Source: Deltaproteobacteria bacterium (GTDB lineage: Bacteria; Desulfobacterota; GWC2-55-46; DRQE01). Taken from it: a stretch of 17,639 nucleotides of DNA. The stretch covers positions 1-17,639 of the forward strand of contig DAOVXI010000012.1 of NCBI GenBank assembly GCA_030636245.1, given 5' to 3'. The notes under the pieces are model-generated. The model was not told where the DNA came from. It did not search any database and was given only the letters and a program-made list of their open reading frames with translations. Each line of letters starts with the position of its first letter. The stretch's first letter is position 1. The position numbers and the translations under genes are program-made. Below, one piece after another: positions 7,278 through 14,205 of this stretch.

Positions 7278-7323
7278 ACCTTGAGGAACACCCGCACCCA
7301 ATAAAGTAAAAAGGGTAAGCATT

Positions 7324-8694
7324 ATGAGTATTGAACATAAAAAAGTTCTTACCGCCGAGATGGCAGAAGAGGTAGCGGCTCTTCTTTCAAGCGGGGAGAC
7401 CGAAGGTATCCGTGAGGTTATCTCTCCTCTTCACGCAACCGAGCTTGCAAGTCTTTTGGAAGGGCTTAGTGAGGACTCGGCGCTTAGTGTTTTTAAACTC
7501 CTTCAGCACGAGAGCGCATCTGAAGTGCTCCTGGAACTTAGCGGCAGCTTAAGGGAGCATCTTCTTGAGTACGTTGCCAATGAAGACCTGGCGAACATCG
7601 TTGGCGAGATGGCCACCGATGATGCGACGGATGTCGTAAGCGAGCTCTCCGATGAGGACGCCAAGGATGTGCTTGACGGCATGGAGTGGCGCGATTCCAT
7701 TGTCGTCCAAAAGCTGCTTAAGTATCCCGAAGACACGGCGGGCGGAAAGATGCAGGCCGAGCTTGTAAAGGTCGAGGAGACGGCAAGCGTAAGGGATACG
7801 ATAGAAGAGGTACGAAAAAGAAGCGAAGATGTCGAGAACATAGCGTGCGTCTTTGTTGTCGACAGCGATGGAAGGCTGGATGGAACGGTAGCGCTCGATA
7901 AGCTCATCCTGGCTAAAGAAGATTGCCGCATAAATGAGATAGTAAACAGGGCTGCCATTCGTGTAAGTACGGATGTTGATCAGGAGGAGGTCGCAAGGAT
8001 CTTCCAGAAGTATGACCTCATAAGCCTGGCTGTGGTGGACGATAAGAAGAGGCTTGTCGGAAGGATAACGGTTGATGATATGGTAGATGTTATCGAAGAG
8101 GAGATATTCGAGGACTTCTATCGCATGGCAAGTCTTAATACGGATGAGAGGGCCACGGACTCTCCACTCCGCTCTTTTCGTATGCGCTCACCGTGGCTGC
8201 TCCTTAATCTCCTGACTGCTTTTATAGCGGCAAGTGTCGTAAAGCTCTTTGAAGGTACCATCGAGAGCTTTGTTATTCTGGCGGTTCTCATGCCGGTCGT
8301 TGCGGGGCTTGGCGGCAACGCGGCCACCCAGACCATTACGGTCATTATCAGGGGACTTGCTCTCAGGGAGTTGGAACTTAGCAGCGCGAGAAAGGTTCTT
8401 TTTAAAGAGGTCGCTGTCGGCCTCGCCAACGGCATGCTCGTTGGTGTTGTCGGAGGAGTTGTCGCTTATCTGTTGGGCGCGAACTTCATAATAGGGGTGC
8501 TTCTTTTTCTGGCGATGACCGCGAACCTCGTTATAGCCGGGCTTGCCGGTTCTGTAATACCGCTTATACTAAGATGGTTCAAGGCCGATCCTGCTCTCTC
8601 GGCAAGTATATTCGTTACGGCATTTACGGACGTGGGAGGGTTTTTCACCTTCCTCGGCCTCGCGGCACTCTTTATGAACCTTGGTATATTATAG
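7324..8694 (+). CDS. mgtE: Magnesium transporter/channel MgtE
   Basis: Inner-membrane Mg2+ channel of the MgtE (SLC41-like) family, gated by cytoplasmic Mg2+. At 456 residues it is full length. The N-terminal helical repeat domain (about 10-130) contains the family patterns TDDATDVVSEL and YPEDTAGGKM. Two CBS domains follow (about 135-255), then an acidic plug-helix segment (VDVIEEEIFEDFYRM). From about residue 280 there are five hydrophobic segments. The pore motifs GGNAATQT, KADPALSAS and FTDVGGF are all present, and D436 corresponds to the conserved pore aspartate D432 of Thermus thermophilus MgtE. AAGGG (7311-7315) is 8 nt before the ATG. recO starts 3 nt after the stop, so the two are translationally linked. 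Confidence 0.97.
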   Translation: MSIEHKKVLTAEMAEEVAALLSSGETEGIREVISPLHATELASLLEGLSEDSALSVFKLLQHESASEVLLELSGSLREHLLEYVANEDLANIVGEMATDDATDVVSELSDEDAKDVLDGMEWRDSIVVQKLLKYPEDTAGGKMQAELVKVEETASVRDTIEEVRKRSEDVENIACVFVVDSDGRLDGTVALDKLILAKEDCRINEIVNRAAIRVSTDVDQEEVARIFQKYDLISLAVVDDKKRLVGRITVDDMVDVIEEEIFEDFYRMASLNTDERATDSPLRSFRMRSPWLLLNLLTAFIAASVVKLFEGTIESFVILAVLMPVVAGLGGNAATQTITVIIRGLALRELELSSARKVLFKEVAVGLANGMLVGVVGGVVAYLLGANFIIGVLLFLAMTANLVIAGLAGSVIPLILRWFKADPALSASIFVTAFTDVGGFFTFLGLAALFMNLGIL

Positions 8695-8697
8695 TTT

Positions 8698-9504
8698 ATG
8701 ACAACAAGTTATATTAAATCACCGGCCCTTGTTCTGAGCACTGTTGACTACAGTGAGTCGGACAGGATAGTATCTCTCTTTACCGAAAGGTTTGGCAAGC
8801 TATCGGCCATTGCCAAGGGCGCGAGAAGAACAAAGAAGCGTTTTGTTGGAAAGCTTGACGTGCCTGTGCTGATAGACGCGGTCATAAGCGTGCCCAAAGG
8901 CAGCTCCACCATAGGAAGGCTCACGGAGGCAGCTCTCATGGAGAGTTACTCGGGGATCAAGTCGGATGTTAAGGGCTACGGTAAGGCTTGCTACGTAACA
9001 GAGCTTATAAGTGAAGCGACAAAGGAAGGTCAGTACATACGTGACCTCTTTCCTCTTGTGATCGGGACTCTTAAGGAGTTGGATAACTGCGGTGATAAAA
9101 AATTACGGCATATGCTTTTAAGGTTTTATGAGATAAAGGCATTGAGGCTTCTCGGCTATCTGCCAAGCCTTGTCGGATGCGTAGAGTGCGGAAGCGCGGC
9201 AGAGGATGGTAAAAGAAAATTTTTCAGTATTGAGCGTGGCGGCATTGTCTGCTTGAACTGCGAGGACGCTCACGCGGATACGGTCGGCATAAGAGCCGAG
9301 GTTGCCGGCTTTCTTTCCCTTGGTGAGAGGATGCCGATAGATAAGCTTAAGAGACTCAAGGTGGACGGGTCTATTGCCAGGGAGTGCGAGGGGCTTTTGT
9401 ATGGCTTCATCCGCCACCATATAGGACGGGAACTTAAGAGCAAGGTATTTCTAGAAAAACTCAAGGCAATTGAAAAATATGAACCGAGAGCAAGAGCGGT
9501 TTAG
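8698..9504 (+). CDS. recO: DNA repair protein RecO
   Basis: Recombination mediator of the RecFOR pathway. It binds SSB-coated single-stranded DNA with RecR and helps load RecA at gaps. The N-terminal OB-fold is recognisable from ALVLSTVDYSESDRIVSLFTERFG (split between residues 10 and 33) and the KGARR motif. A helical domain follows. The treble-clef-like zinc site is complete: C161-x2-C164 and C185-x2-C188. At 268 residues it is slightly longer than E. coli RecO (242). There is no clear ribosome-binding site and the ATG lies 3 nt after the mgtE stop, so translation probably relies on coupling to mgtE. glyQ follows after 23 nt. The mgtE-recO pairing has no obvious functional logic beyond operon packing. 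Confidence 0.93.
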   Translation: MTTSYIKSPALVLSTVDYSESDRIVSLFTERFGKLSAIAKGARRTKKRFVGKLDVPVLIDAVISVPKGSSTIGRLTEAALMESYSGIKSDVKGYGKACYVTELISEATKEGQYIRDLFPLVIGTLKELDNCGDKKLRHMLLRFYEIKALRLLGYLPSLVGCVECGSAAEDGKRKFFSIERGGIVCLNCEDAHADTVGIRAEVAGFLSLGERMPIDKLKRLKVDGSIARECEGLLYGFIRHHIGRELKSKVFLEKLKAIEKYEPRARAV

Positions 9505-9527
9505 TTAAAAGGAGAGGTTTTGATAAT

Positions 9528-10400
9528 ATGAACTTTCAGCAGTTGATACTTAAGCTCCAAACATTCTGGGCGGATAGGGGTTGCGTCATCCATCAACCCT
9601 ATGACATTGAGAAGGGGGCCGGAACATTTCACCCGGCAACATTCCTAAGGGTGCTTGGCCCCGAGCCGTGGAAGACGGCTTATGTCGAGCCATCGCGCCG
9701 TCCGACGGATGGGCGATACGGGGAAAACCCGAACAGGCTTCAGCATTACTACCAGTTTCAGGTCATACTGAAACCATCGCCTGATAATATTCAGGATGAG
9801 TATCTTGAGAGCCTGAAGGTGCTTGGCATCGATCCTCTTGAGCATGACATCCGTTTTGTTGAGGACGACTGGGAAAGCCCGACGCTTGGGGCCTGGGGGC
9901 TTGGCTGGGAGGTCTGGCTTAACGGGATGGAGATAACCCAGTTCACCTATTTTCAACAGGCGGGAGGCATTGACCTGAAGCCTGTCTCCGGTGAGATAAC
10001 ATACGGTCTTGAACGCATCGCGATGTATCTGCAAGGTGTGGACAGCGTCTTTGATCTTGAGTGGGCACCGGGCATAACTTACGGTGACGTACATCACAGG
10101 GGCGAGGTCGAGTACTCGGGCTATAACTTTGACCATGCCGATGTTGATATGCTTAAAAAACTTTTTACCATGTATGAAAAGGAAGCTCTAAGACTCTTGG
10201 AGAAGGGGCTCGTGCTCCCGGCCTATGATTATTGTTTGAAGTGTTCTCATGCATTTAACTTACTTGACGCGCGCGGTGCGATAAGTGTCGCGGAGAGGAC
10301 AAGTTATATCGCAAAGGTAAGAGCTTTAGCGAAGGGAAGTGCCGAAGGATATCTTAAGGGCAGAGAAGAGCAGGGTTTCCCGCTTTTAAAAGATAAATAA
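9528..10400 (+). CDS. glyQ: Glycyl-tRNA synthetase alpha subunit
   Basis: Catalytic subunit of the bacterial alpha2beta2 glycyl-tRNA synthetase, charging tRNA-Gly. It is a class II core. The N-terminal FQQLILKLQTFWADRGC is typical of GlyQ. The strongly conserved YVEPSRRPTDGRYGENPNR region spans 52-70 and includes the motif 2 arginines. Motif 3, GEITYGLER, is at 155-163. LGWEVWLNGMEITQFTYFQQ between them is also diagnostic. Its 290 residues are the normal length, so the frame is complete and not a GlyQS fusion. A long purine-rich site, AAAAGGAGAGG (9507-9517), precedes the ATG. Unusually, the partner gene glyS, needed for tRNA recognition, is not adjacent; a lipoprotein gene follows instead. 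It must be encoded elsewhere. Confidence 0.97.
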   Translation: MNFQQLILKLQTFWADRGCVIHQPYDIEKGAGTFHPATFLRVLGPEPWKTAYVEPSRRPTDGRYGENPNRLQHYYQFQVILKPSPDNIQDEYLESLKVLGIDPLEHDIRFVEDDWESPTLGAWGLGWEVWLNGMEITQFTYFQQAGGIDLKPVSGEITYGLERIAMYLQGVDSVFDLEWAPGITYGDVHHRGEVEYSGYNFDHADVDMLKKLFTMYEKEALRLLEKGLVLPAYDYCLKCSHAFNLLDARGAISVAERTSYIAKVRALAKGSAEGYLKGREEQGFPLLKDK

Positions 10401-10413
10401 AAGGAGGCAGGTG

Positions 10414-11343
10414 ATGAAAGGTTTTATTAGGAACGGTGTTTTGTTGCTTGCCGTAGTCGTTGTGGTCTTTGGTTGTGTTAAAGAAGGCAAGAAGTACTCT
10501 TCATGCGAAAGGGGGCCAATGATAATAGAAGGCTTCTCCTCGCCGGAAAGTGTCGCTTCAGATAATAAGGGTAAGATGTTCTTTGTCTCGAACGTAGGGG
10601 AGGAGCTCCTGCCAAGTACAAAGGATGGCGACGGATTCATTTCACTTGTTACGAAGGAAGGAAAAATAAAAGAATTAAAATATCTCCCGGCCGGCGATGA
10701 GTTCCTTGATGCGCCAAAGGGCATGGTCGTTGTTGGTAAGGTGTTATACGTAACGGATATTGACCGTGTTGTCGGCTATAATATTAAGAACAGGAAGAAG
10801 GTCTTCGAGCTTGATATGAGCAGCGAGGGAAGCCTTTTCCTGAACGATCTTGTCGTGGTAGGCAAGGATACGCTGCTTGTTTCGGCAACTGATATTGGAA
10901 AGATATATATTATAAACACCGGCAAGGAGCCGTCATATGAACTCCTTGCAGGCGGTATACCTTATGTCAACGGGCTTTACTTTGATCCGCACAGCAGCAT
11001 GGTTTTCGTGGTAAGTTTCGGAGGAGAGGAAAAAAAGATCGGCGACATCGGTGTGATAGATCTCGCAAGCGATAAGGCAAGTTATAAGGTCCTTAAAAAG
11101 GACGTGGGCCAGCTTGACGGTGTCGCACTCATACCGGGCTACGGCATAGTCATCAGTGACTGGGTCGAGTTCGGAAAACCCGGGCGTATGCTGGCCTTTA
11201 CTCCTGCAACGGGAGAGGTTGATGTCGTAAGCGTTTTCGGTCAGATACAGGGACCGGCAGACTTCTTTTATGACCCTAGCTGCGGCAAGGTATGGATACC
11301 GAGGATGACGGAAGGCAAGGTTCAGATAGAAAACTTCAGGTAA
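10414..11343 (+). CDS. SMP-30/gluconolactonase-like beta-propeller lipoprotein
   Basis: Predicted cell-envelope lipoprotein. Residues 1-20 form a signal peptide: basic FIRN start, hydrophobic VLLLAVVVVV core, and lipobox VFGC with C21 as the lipidated cysteine. Val at +2 gives no inner-membrane retention signal, so outer-membrane anchoring is likely. The rest (309 residues in total) has repeated four-strand blade patterns (KMFFVSN, VLYVTDI, LLVSATD, MVFVVSF, GIVISDW). E45 (SPES), N186 (VNGL) and D235 (LDGVA) sit where SMP-30 family members hold their divalent metal, so a metal site is plausible; substrate unknown. ATG 10414 is preferred over GTG 10411 because AAGGAGG at 10401-10407 would be only 3 nt from the GTG but 6 nt from the ATG. 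It starts 13 nt after glyQ and ends the operon. Confidence 0.8.
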   Translation: MKGFIRNGVLLLAVVVVVFGCVKEGKKYSSCERGPMIIEGFSSPESVASDNKGKMFFVSNVGEELLPSTKDGDGFISLVTKEGKIKELKYLPAGDEFLDAPKGMVVVGKVLYVTDIDRVVGYNIKNRKKVFELDMSSEGSLFLNDLVVVGKDTLLVSATDIGKIYIINTGKEPSYELLAGGIPYVNGLYFDPHSSMVFVVSFGGEEKKIGDIGVIDLASDKASYKVLKKDVGQLDGVALIPGYGIVISDWVEFGKPGRMLAFTPATGEVDVVSVFGQIQGPADFFYDPSCGKVWIPRMTEGKVQIENFR

Positions 11344-11373
11344 AGAATTAGAAGGATCACGTTTACAATTAAA

Positions 11374-11406
11374 AAAAGGCCGGAGGCTGAAAGCCTCCGG
11401 CCTTTT
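11374..11406. terminator. Bidirectional intrinsic terminator
   Basis: A perfect 15-bp inverted repeat (11374-11388 with 11392-11406) has a GAA loop. Its core is GGCCGGAGGCT. Seven As precede it on the left and Ts close it on the right, so it can terminate both the + strand lipoprotein operon and the - strand porin transcript converging from 11424. Confidence 0.93.
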
Positions 11407-11423
11407 ATGTTTCACTTATTCCC

Positions 11424-12605
11424 TTATATCGATACAACGAACTGAAGGTAAGTATCTCTTGCATCGTTACCGCCAATGCCGTCAATGTTTTCGCTGTTCC
11501 TTATCGTAAGTTGGAGCTTGGCATTGTGCTTATGGAAGTAGTAGTTAGCGCCGTAGCTTGTTCTCTTCCATGTTTCAGAATAGTTGTCCGCATCCTGAGT
11601 CTCAAATCCGCCGACTATCTCAAGCCTGCTTGGCAGGATCATATATCCGCCTTCGATCGCAAAATTTGTGATAGTGGTCTCGCCAAGTTCGAATATGCCG
11701 GATGTGACCGTGTTATCTATCGTTGAAGCGCTTATGATGTTTTGTTCCACATCGATAGATGCGCCCTTATACCTGAATGCTCCGCTGACCTCAAAACCGG
11801 AGAAGCTCTCCACATCGGGTTTTAAGCCGATGCTCGTGTCTGAGCCGAGCAAAGTGTTTGTGTTGTTGTCGCCGTCGTTTTCCCAACCTTCAAGAGCAAG
11901 ACTTACTGTCGCTTTAAGCTCACGGTCGAAGTCACCCTGGCTCATCTTTAGATTTCCCAGTGGATGGTAATCAACCCTTACCCCGTATATCCAACCTTCG
12001 TTAAAGTCCGAATCAGAGTTAACCGGACTCTCTATGTCGAGCTTCTTTGAGAGAGGATCAACCGCAGCCGAGGCATATGACGCCATAAGCTCCAATTTTT
12101 TATCCATGAACGATCCTTTTAGATGAAGACCAAGTACCATATCCGGCACACCAAAGTTATGATCTCCTACGAACGTTCTCTCAACAAGTTGCTGGTTATT
12201 TGAGCTTGTATATACCTCCCTTGAAAAAGGAAAGACATAGTTCCCTATGATAACGCTCAAATCTTCAATGCCAGAGTACTTAACGTAGGCACCCTGAACA
12301 GATAGTTCATTGTCTCCGGAGCCTTTTGCCATATCCCACTCGAACTTTGCGCTAAAGTCACTGAAGAGCCCCATCTCAATGTATGGCCTGAAGCGCCTTA
12401 GGAAAAGATCGTCCGTGGCGCTCATTGCCTCAGGTTCATAGTTGTTGTACTGGAGGTGAATTCTGCCGCCGACTTTCACGTACTTGTCACCTTCCTTATA
12501 TATCGTTATGCCCGCACTCGAAGTGGTTGGCGATGTAAGCATTATCAACGCGGCAACCACGGCCAGCAGTACTAAACCTGATCTGCTTGTAATTTTTTTG
12601 TTCAA
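11424..12605 (-). CDS. Phosphate-selective-porin-like outer-membrane protein (porin O/P family)
   Basis: Predicted outer-membrane beta-barrel of the OprO/OprP-like family (PF07396 type), forming a passive channel for small anions or solutes. The start is set at TTG 12603-12605 (393 residues) because AAGGAG (12612-12617 on the complement) lies 6 nt upstream and the protein then begins with a clean signal peptide: MNKK, a hydrophobic core, and a probable cleavage after SSA at residue 31. A longer frame from ATG 12638 would place the ribosome-binding site inside the gene and add a charged leader. The mature protein opens with GGRIHLQYNNY and FLRRFRPYIEMGLFSDF, characteristic of this family. Alternating amphipathic strands run to the C-terminus (YLQFVVSI), which lacks the usual final aromatic. 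No periplasmic N-terminal coiled coil is visible. Substrate specificity cannot be read from sequence alone. Confidence 0.85.
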   Translation of the reverse strand: MNKKITSRSGLVLLAVVAALIMLTSPTTSSAGITIYKEGDKYVKVGGRIHLQYNNYEPEAMSATDDLFLRRFRPYIEMGLFSDFSAKFEWDMAKGSGDNELSVQGAYVKYSGIEDLSVIIGNYVFPFSREVYTSSNNQQLVERTFVGDHNFGVPDMVLGLHLKGSFMDKKLELMASYASAAVDPLSKKLDIESPVNSDSDFNEGWIYGVRVDYHPLGNLKMSQGDFDRELKATVSLALEGWENDGDNNTNTLLGSDTSIGLKPDVESFSGFEVSGAFRYKGASIDVEQNIISASTIDNTVTSGIFELGETTITNFAIEGGYMILPSRLEIVGGFETQDADNYSETWKRTSYGANYYFHKHNAKLQLTIRNSENIDGIGGNDARDTYLQFVVSI

Positions 12606-12647
12606 TTCATTCTCCTTCTTTTTTGTTTTTAAGTACATTAACTTGAG

Positions 12648-12680
12648 ACGGTCACAAGAATTTTACAGTATTGTGACGGT
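12648..12680. promoter_or_regulatory. Inverted repeat straddling the porin -10: candidate operator
   Basis: GTCACAA (12651-12657) and TTGTGAC (12671-12677) are exact inverted copies separated by 13 bp. Widened to ACGGTCACAA/TTGTGACGGT, 9 of 10 positions match. The - strand -10 element (12660-12665) lies between the two arms, the classic position for a repressor site. The half-sites resemble CRP half-sites but in reversed orientation and with different spacing, so the binding protein is unknown. Confidence 0.5.
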
Positions 12681-12688
12681 TTGGTGAA
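12660..12688 (-). promoter_or_regulatory. Promoter of the porin gene
   Basis: On the complement strand, TTCACC (12683-12688) is followed after 17 bp by TAAAAT (12660-12665). Transcription would begin near 12653, giving a leader of about 48 nt with the AAGGAG site before TTG 12605. Confidence 0.55.
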
Positions 12689-12713
12689 GTTCTAATATTT
12701 GGTTTTGATAGCG

Positions 12714-12758
12714 GGGAGCGGTGTTTTATGGAATCTACCCTTGACACCGAGTGCTCCC
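12714..12758. repeat. Interrupted inverted repeat overlapping the hemL -35 region
   Basis: GGGAGCGGTGT (12714-12724) is complementary to ACACC (12744-12748) plus GCTCCC (12753-12758), with a 4-base insertion (GAGT) on the right arm and a 19-base centre. The right arm covers part of the hemL -35 hexamer. Because it lies upstream of the predicted start site it would act as DNA, for example as an operator. It may be chance. Confidence 0.35.
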
Positions 12759-12769
12759 GACGTTAGTAT
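12741..12769 (+). promoter_or_regulatory. Promoter of hemL
   Basis: TTGACA (12741-12746) is followed after 17 bp by TAGTAT (12764-12769). The predicted start is near 12776, with a leader of about 64 nt containing AAGGAG at 12827-12832. It is divergent from the porin promoter, with about 50 bp between the two -35 elements. Confidence 0.65.
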
Positions 12770-12839
12770 GTAAAAGAGATTTAGCGATATATCGGCACCT
12801 TAATTCCTCATAACAGTATGTTTTATAAGGAGAAATCTT

Positions 12840-14123
12840 ATGGGTACAGCAAAGTCTGCAGCGTTGTTCAAGAAGGCGGAAACGTTAATTCCAGGCGGGG
12901 TGAACAGTCCGGTAAGGGCATTCAAGAGTGTTGGAGCAAAGCCTCTCTTCTTTAAGAGGGCAAAAGGCTCGAAGATATACGACGTTGATGGTAACGCATA
13001 CATAGATTATATCGGCTCTTGGGGCCCGATGGCTCTGGGTCACAGCGACCCCAAGGTCGTCGCGGCGATAAAGAAGATGGTCGACAAGGGCACAAGCTTC
13101 GGTGCAAGCTCAGAGCTTGAGGTGGAATTGGCCGAGATGGTGGTCGATGCATTTAAGACAATCGATATGGTAAGGTTCGTTAACTCCGGCACCGAAGCAA
13201 CGATGAGCGCGATAAGACTGGCGCGCGCCTTTACAAAACGTGACAAGATAATAAAGTTCGAGGGCTGCTATCACGGCCATGCCGATAGCCTTCTTGTCAA
13301 GGCCGGAAGCGGTGCAGCGACACTCGGTGTTCCGAGCAGCCCCGGTGTTCCGGCGGATGTCGCGAAGGGTACATACAACGCGACCTACAATGATCTTGCG
13401 AGTGTCAAGAAGATCTTGGATAAGGACGGAAAGAAGGTGGCCTGCGTTATCGTCGAGGGACTTCCGGGCAACATGGGCGTTGTAAAGCCTAAGGCGGGTT
13501 TTCTCGAGGGACTCAGGGTGCTTACGAAACAACATAAGGTTCTCCTTATAATGGACGAGGTTATGAGCGGCTTCAGGCTTTGTTATGGCGGCGCTCAGGA
13601 TTTTTATAATATAAAGCCTGACCTGACATGTCTTGGAAAGGTTATCGGCGGAGGGCTTCCGGTCGGTGCGTTCGGAGGCAAGGCAAAGATAATGGAGATG
13701 CTCGCGCCAAACGGACCTGTGTATCAGGCCGGCACATTATCAGGCAACCCGCTAGCCATGACCGCCGGGATAGAGACGTTGAAGGGGCTTAAGAAAAAAG
13801 GCGTTTATGAAAAGCTGACCGCAACGACGGAAAAACTTTGCGCAGGGATCGAGGAGATAGCGAAGGAGCAGGAGATACCGGTTCAGGTTCACCGCGAGGG
13901 CGGTATGTTCACGGTATTCTTCAGTGAGAAGAAGATAAAGAAGTTCAAGGACGTCACGAATTGCGATATGGATCGTTTTGCTAAGTATTTCCAGAAGATG
14001 TTAAGTGGCGGTATCTTTCTTCCCCCTTCACAGTACGAGGCGAACTTCGTGAGCCTCTCGCACAGTGACGCGGACATAAAGAAAACCCTCCAGGTCGTTG
14101 AGAAGGTTTTTAAATCCTTATAA
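12840..14123 (+). CDS. hemL: Glutamate-1-semialdehyde 2,1-aminomutase
   Basis: PLP enzyme converting glutamate-1-semialdehyde to 5-aminolevulinate, the last step of the C5 route into tetrapyrroles (heme, siroheme, cobalamin). At 427 residues it is normal length. It opens with the family N-terminus LFKKAETLIPGGVNSPVRAF. FVNSGTEATMSAIRLARAFT is the cofactor-phosphate region and YHGHADSLLVKAGSGA is the substrate loop. MDEVMSGFR carries D239, which binds the PLP pyridine nitrogen, and K267 in GKVIGGGLPVGAFGG is the Schiff-base lysine. Spacing matches the Synechococcus enzyme (D245, K273) with a constant offset of six. AAGGAG is 7 nt before the ATG. It stands alone: own promoter, strong terminator at 14159-14189, no other hem genes nearby. 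Its presence implies tetrapyrrole synthesis from glutamyl-tRNA rather than the ALA synthase route. Confidence 0.97.
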   Translation: MGTAKSAALFKKAETLIPGGVNSPVRAFKSVGAKPLFFKRAKGSKIYDVDGNAYIDYIGSWGPMALGHSDPKVVAAIKKMVDKGTSFGASSELEVELAEMVVDAFKTIDMVRFVNSGTEATMSAIRLARAFTKRDKIIKFEGCYHGHADSLLVKAGSGAATLGVPSSPGVPADVAKGTYNATYNDLASVKKILDKDGKKVACVIVEGLPGNMGVVKPKAGFLEGLRVLTKQHKVLLIMDEVMSGFRLCYGGAQDFYNIKPDLTCLGKVIGGGLPVGAFGGKAKIMEMLAPNGPVYQAGTLSGNPLAMTAGIETLKGLKKKGVYEKLTATTEKLCAGIEEIAKEQEIPVQVHREGGMFTVFFSEKKIKKFKDVTNCDMDRFAKYFQKMLSGGIFLPPSQYEANFVSLSHSDADIKKTLQVVEKVFKSL

Positions 14124-14158
14124 TTAAGTATACAATTATATAAGTTGATCTAACATTG

Positions 14159-14189
14159 AAAGGCCTGCTTTTTTTAGCAGGCCTTTTTT
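14159..14189 (+). terminator. Intrinsic terminator of hemL (probably bidirectional)
   Basis: AAAGGCCTGCT (14159-14169) pairs perfectly with AGCAGGCCTTT (14176-14186) around a six-T loop, and the T-run continues to 14189. The convergent TPR gene ends at 14206, so the hairpin may also end that transcript, though the T-run on the complement is short. Confidence 0.9.
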
Positions 14190-14205
14190 ACTTTAATGAG
14201 AATTC

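Noticed and set aside
7220..7323. M-box Mg2+ riboswitch before mgtE
   Set aside because: Only about 100 bases lie between the terminator and the start, and the likely leader is about 40 nt; the conserved M-box stems are not visible.
12651..12677. CRP/FNR binding site
   Set aside because: The half-sites are in the opposite orientation (TCACAA...TTGTGA with 13-bp spacing) to the TGTGA-N6-TCACA palindrome, so the CRP assignment is not supported.
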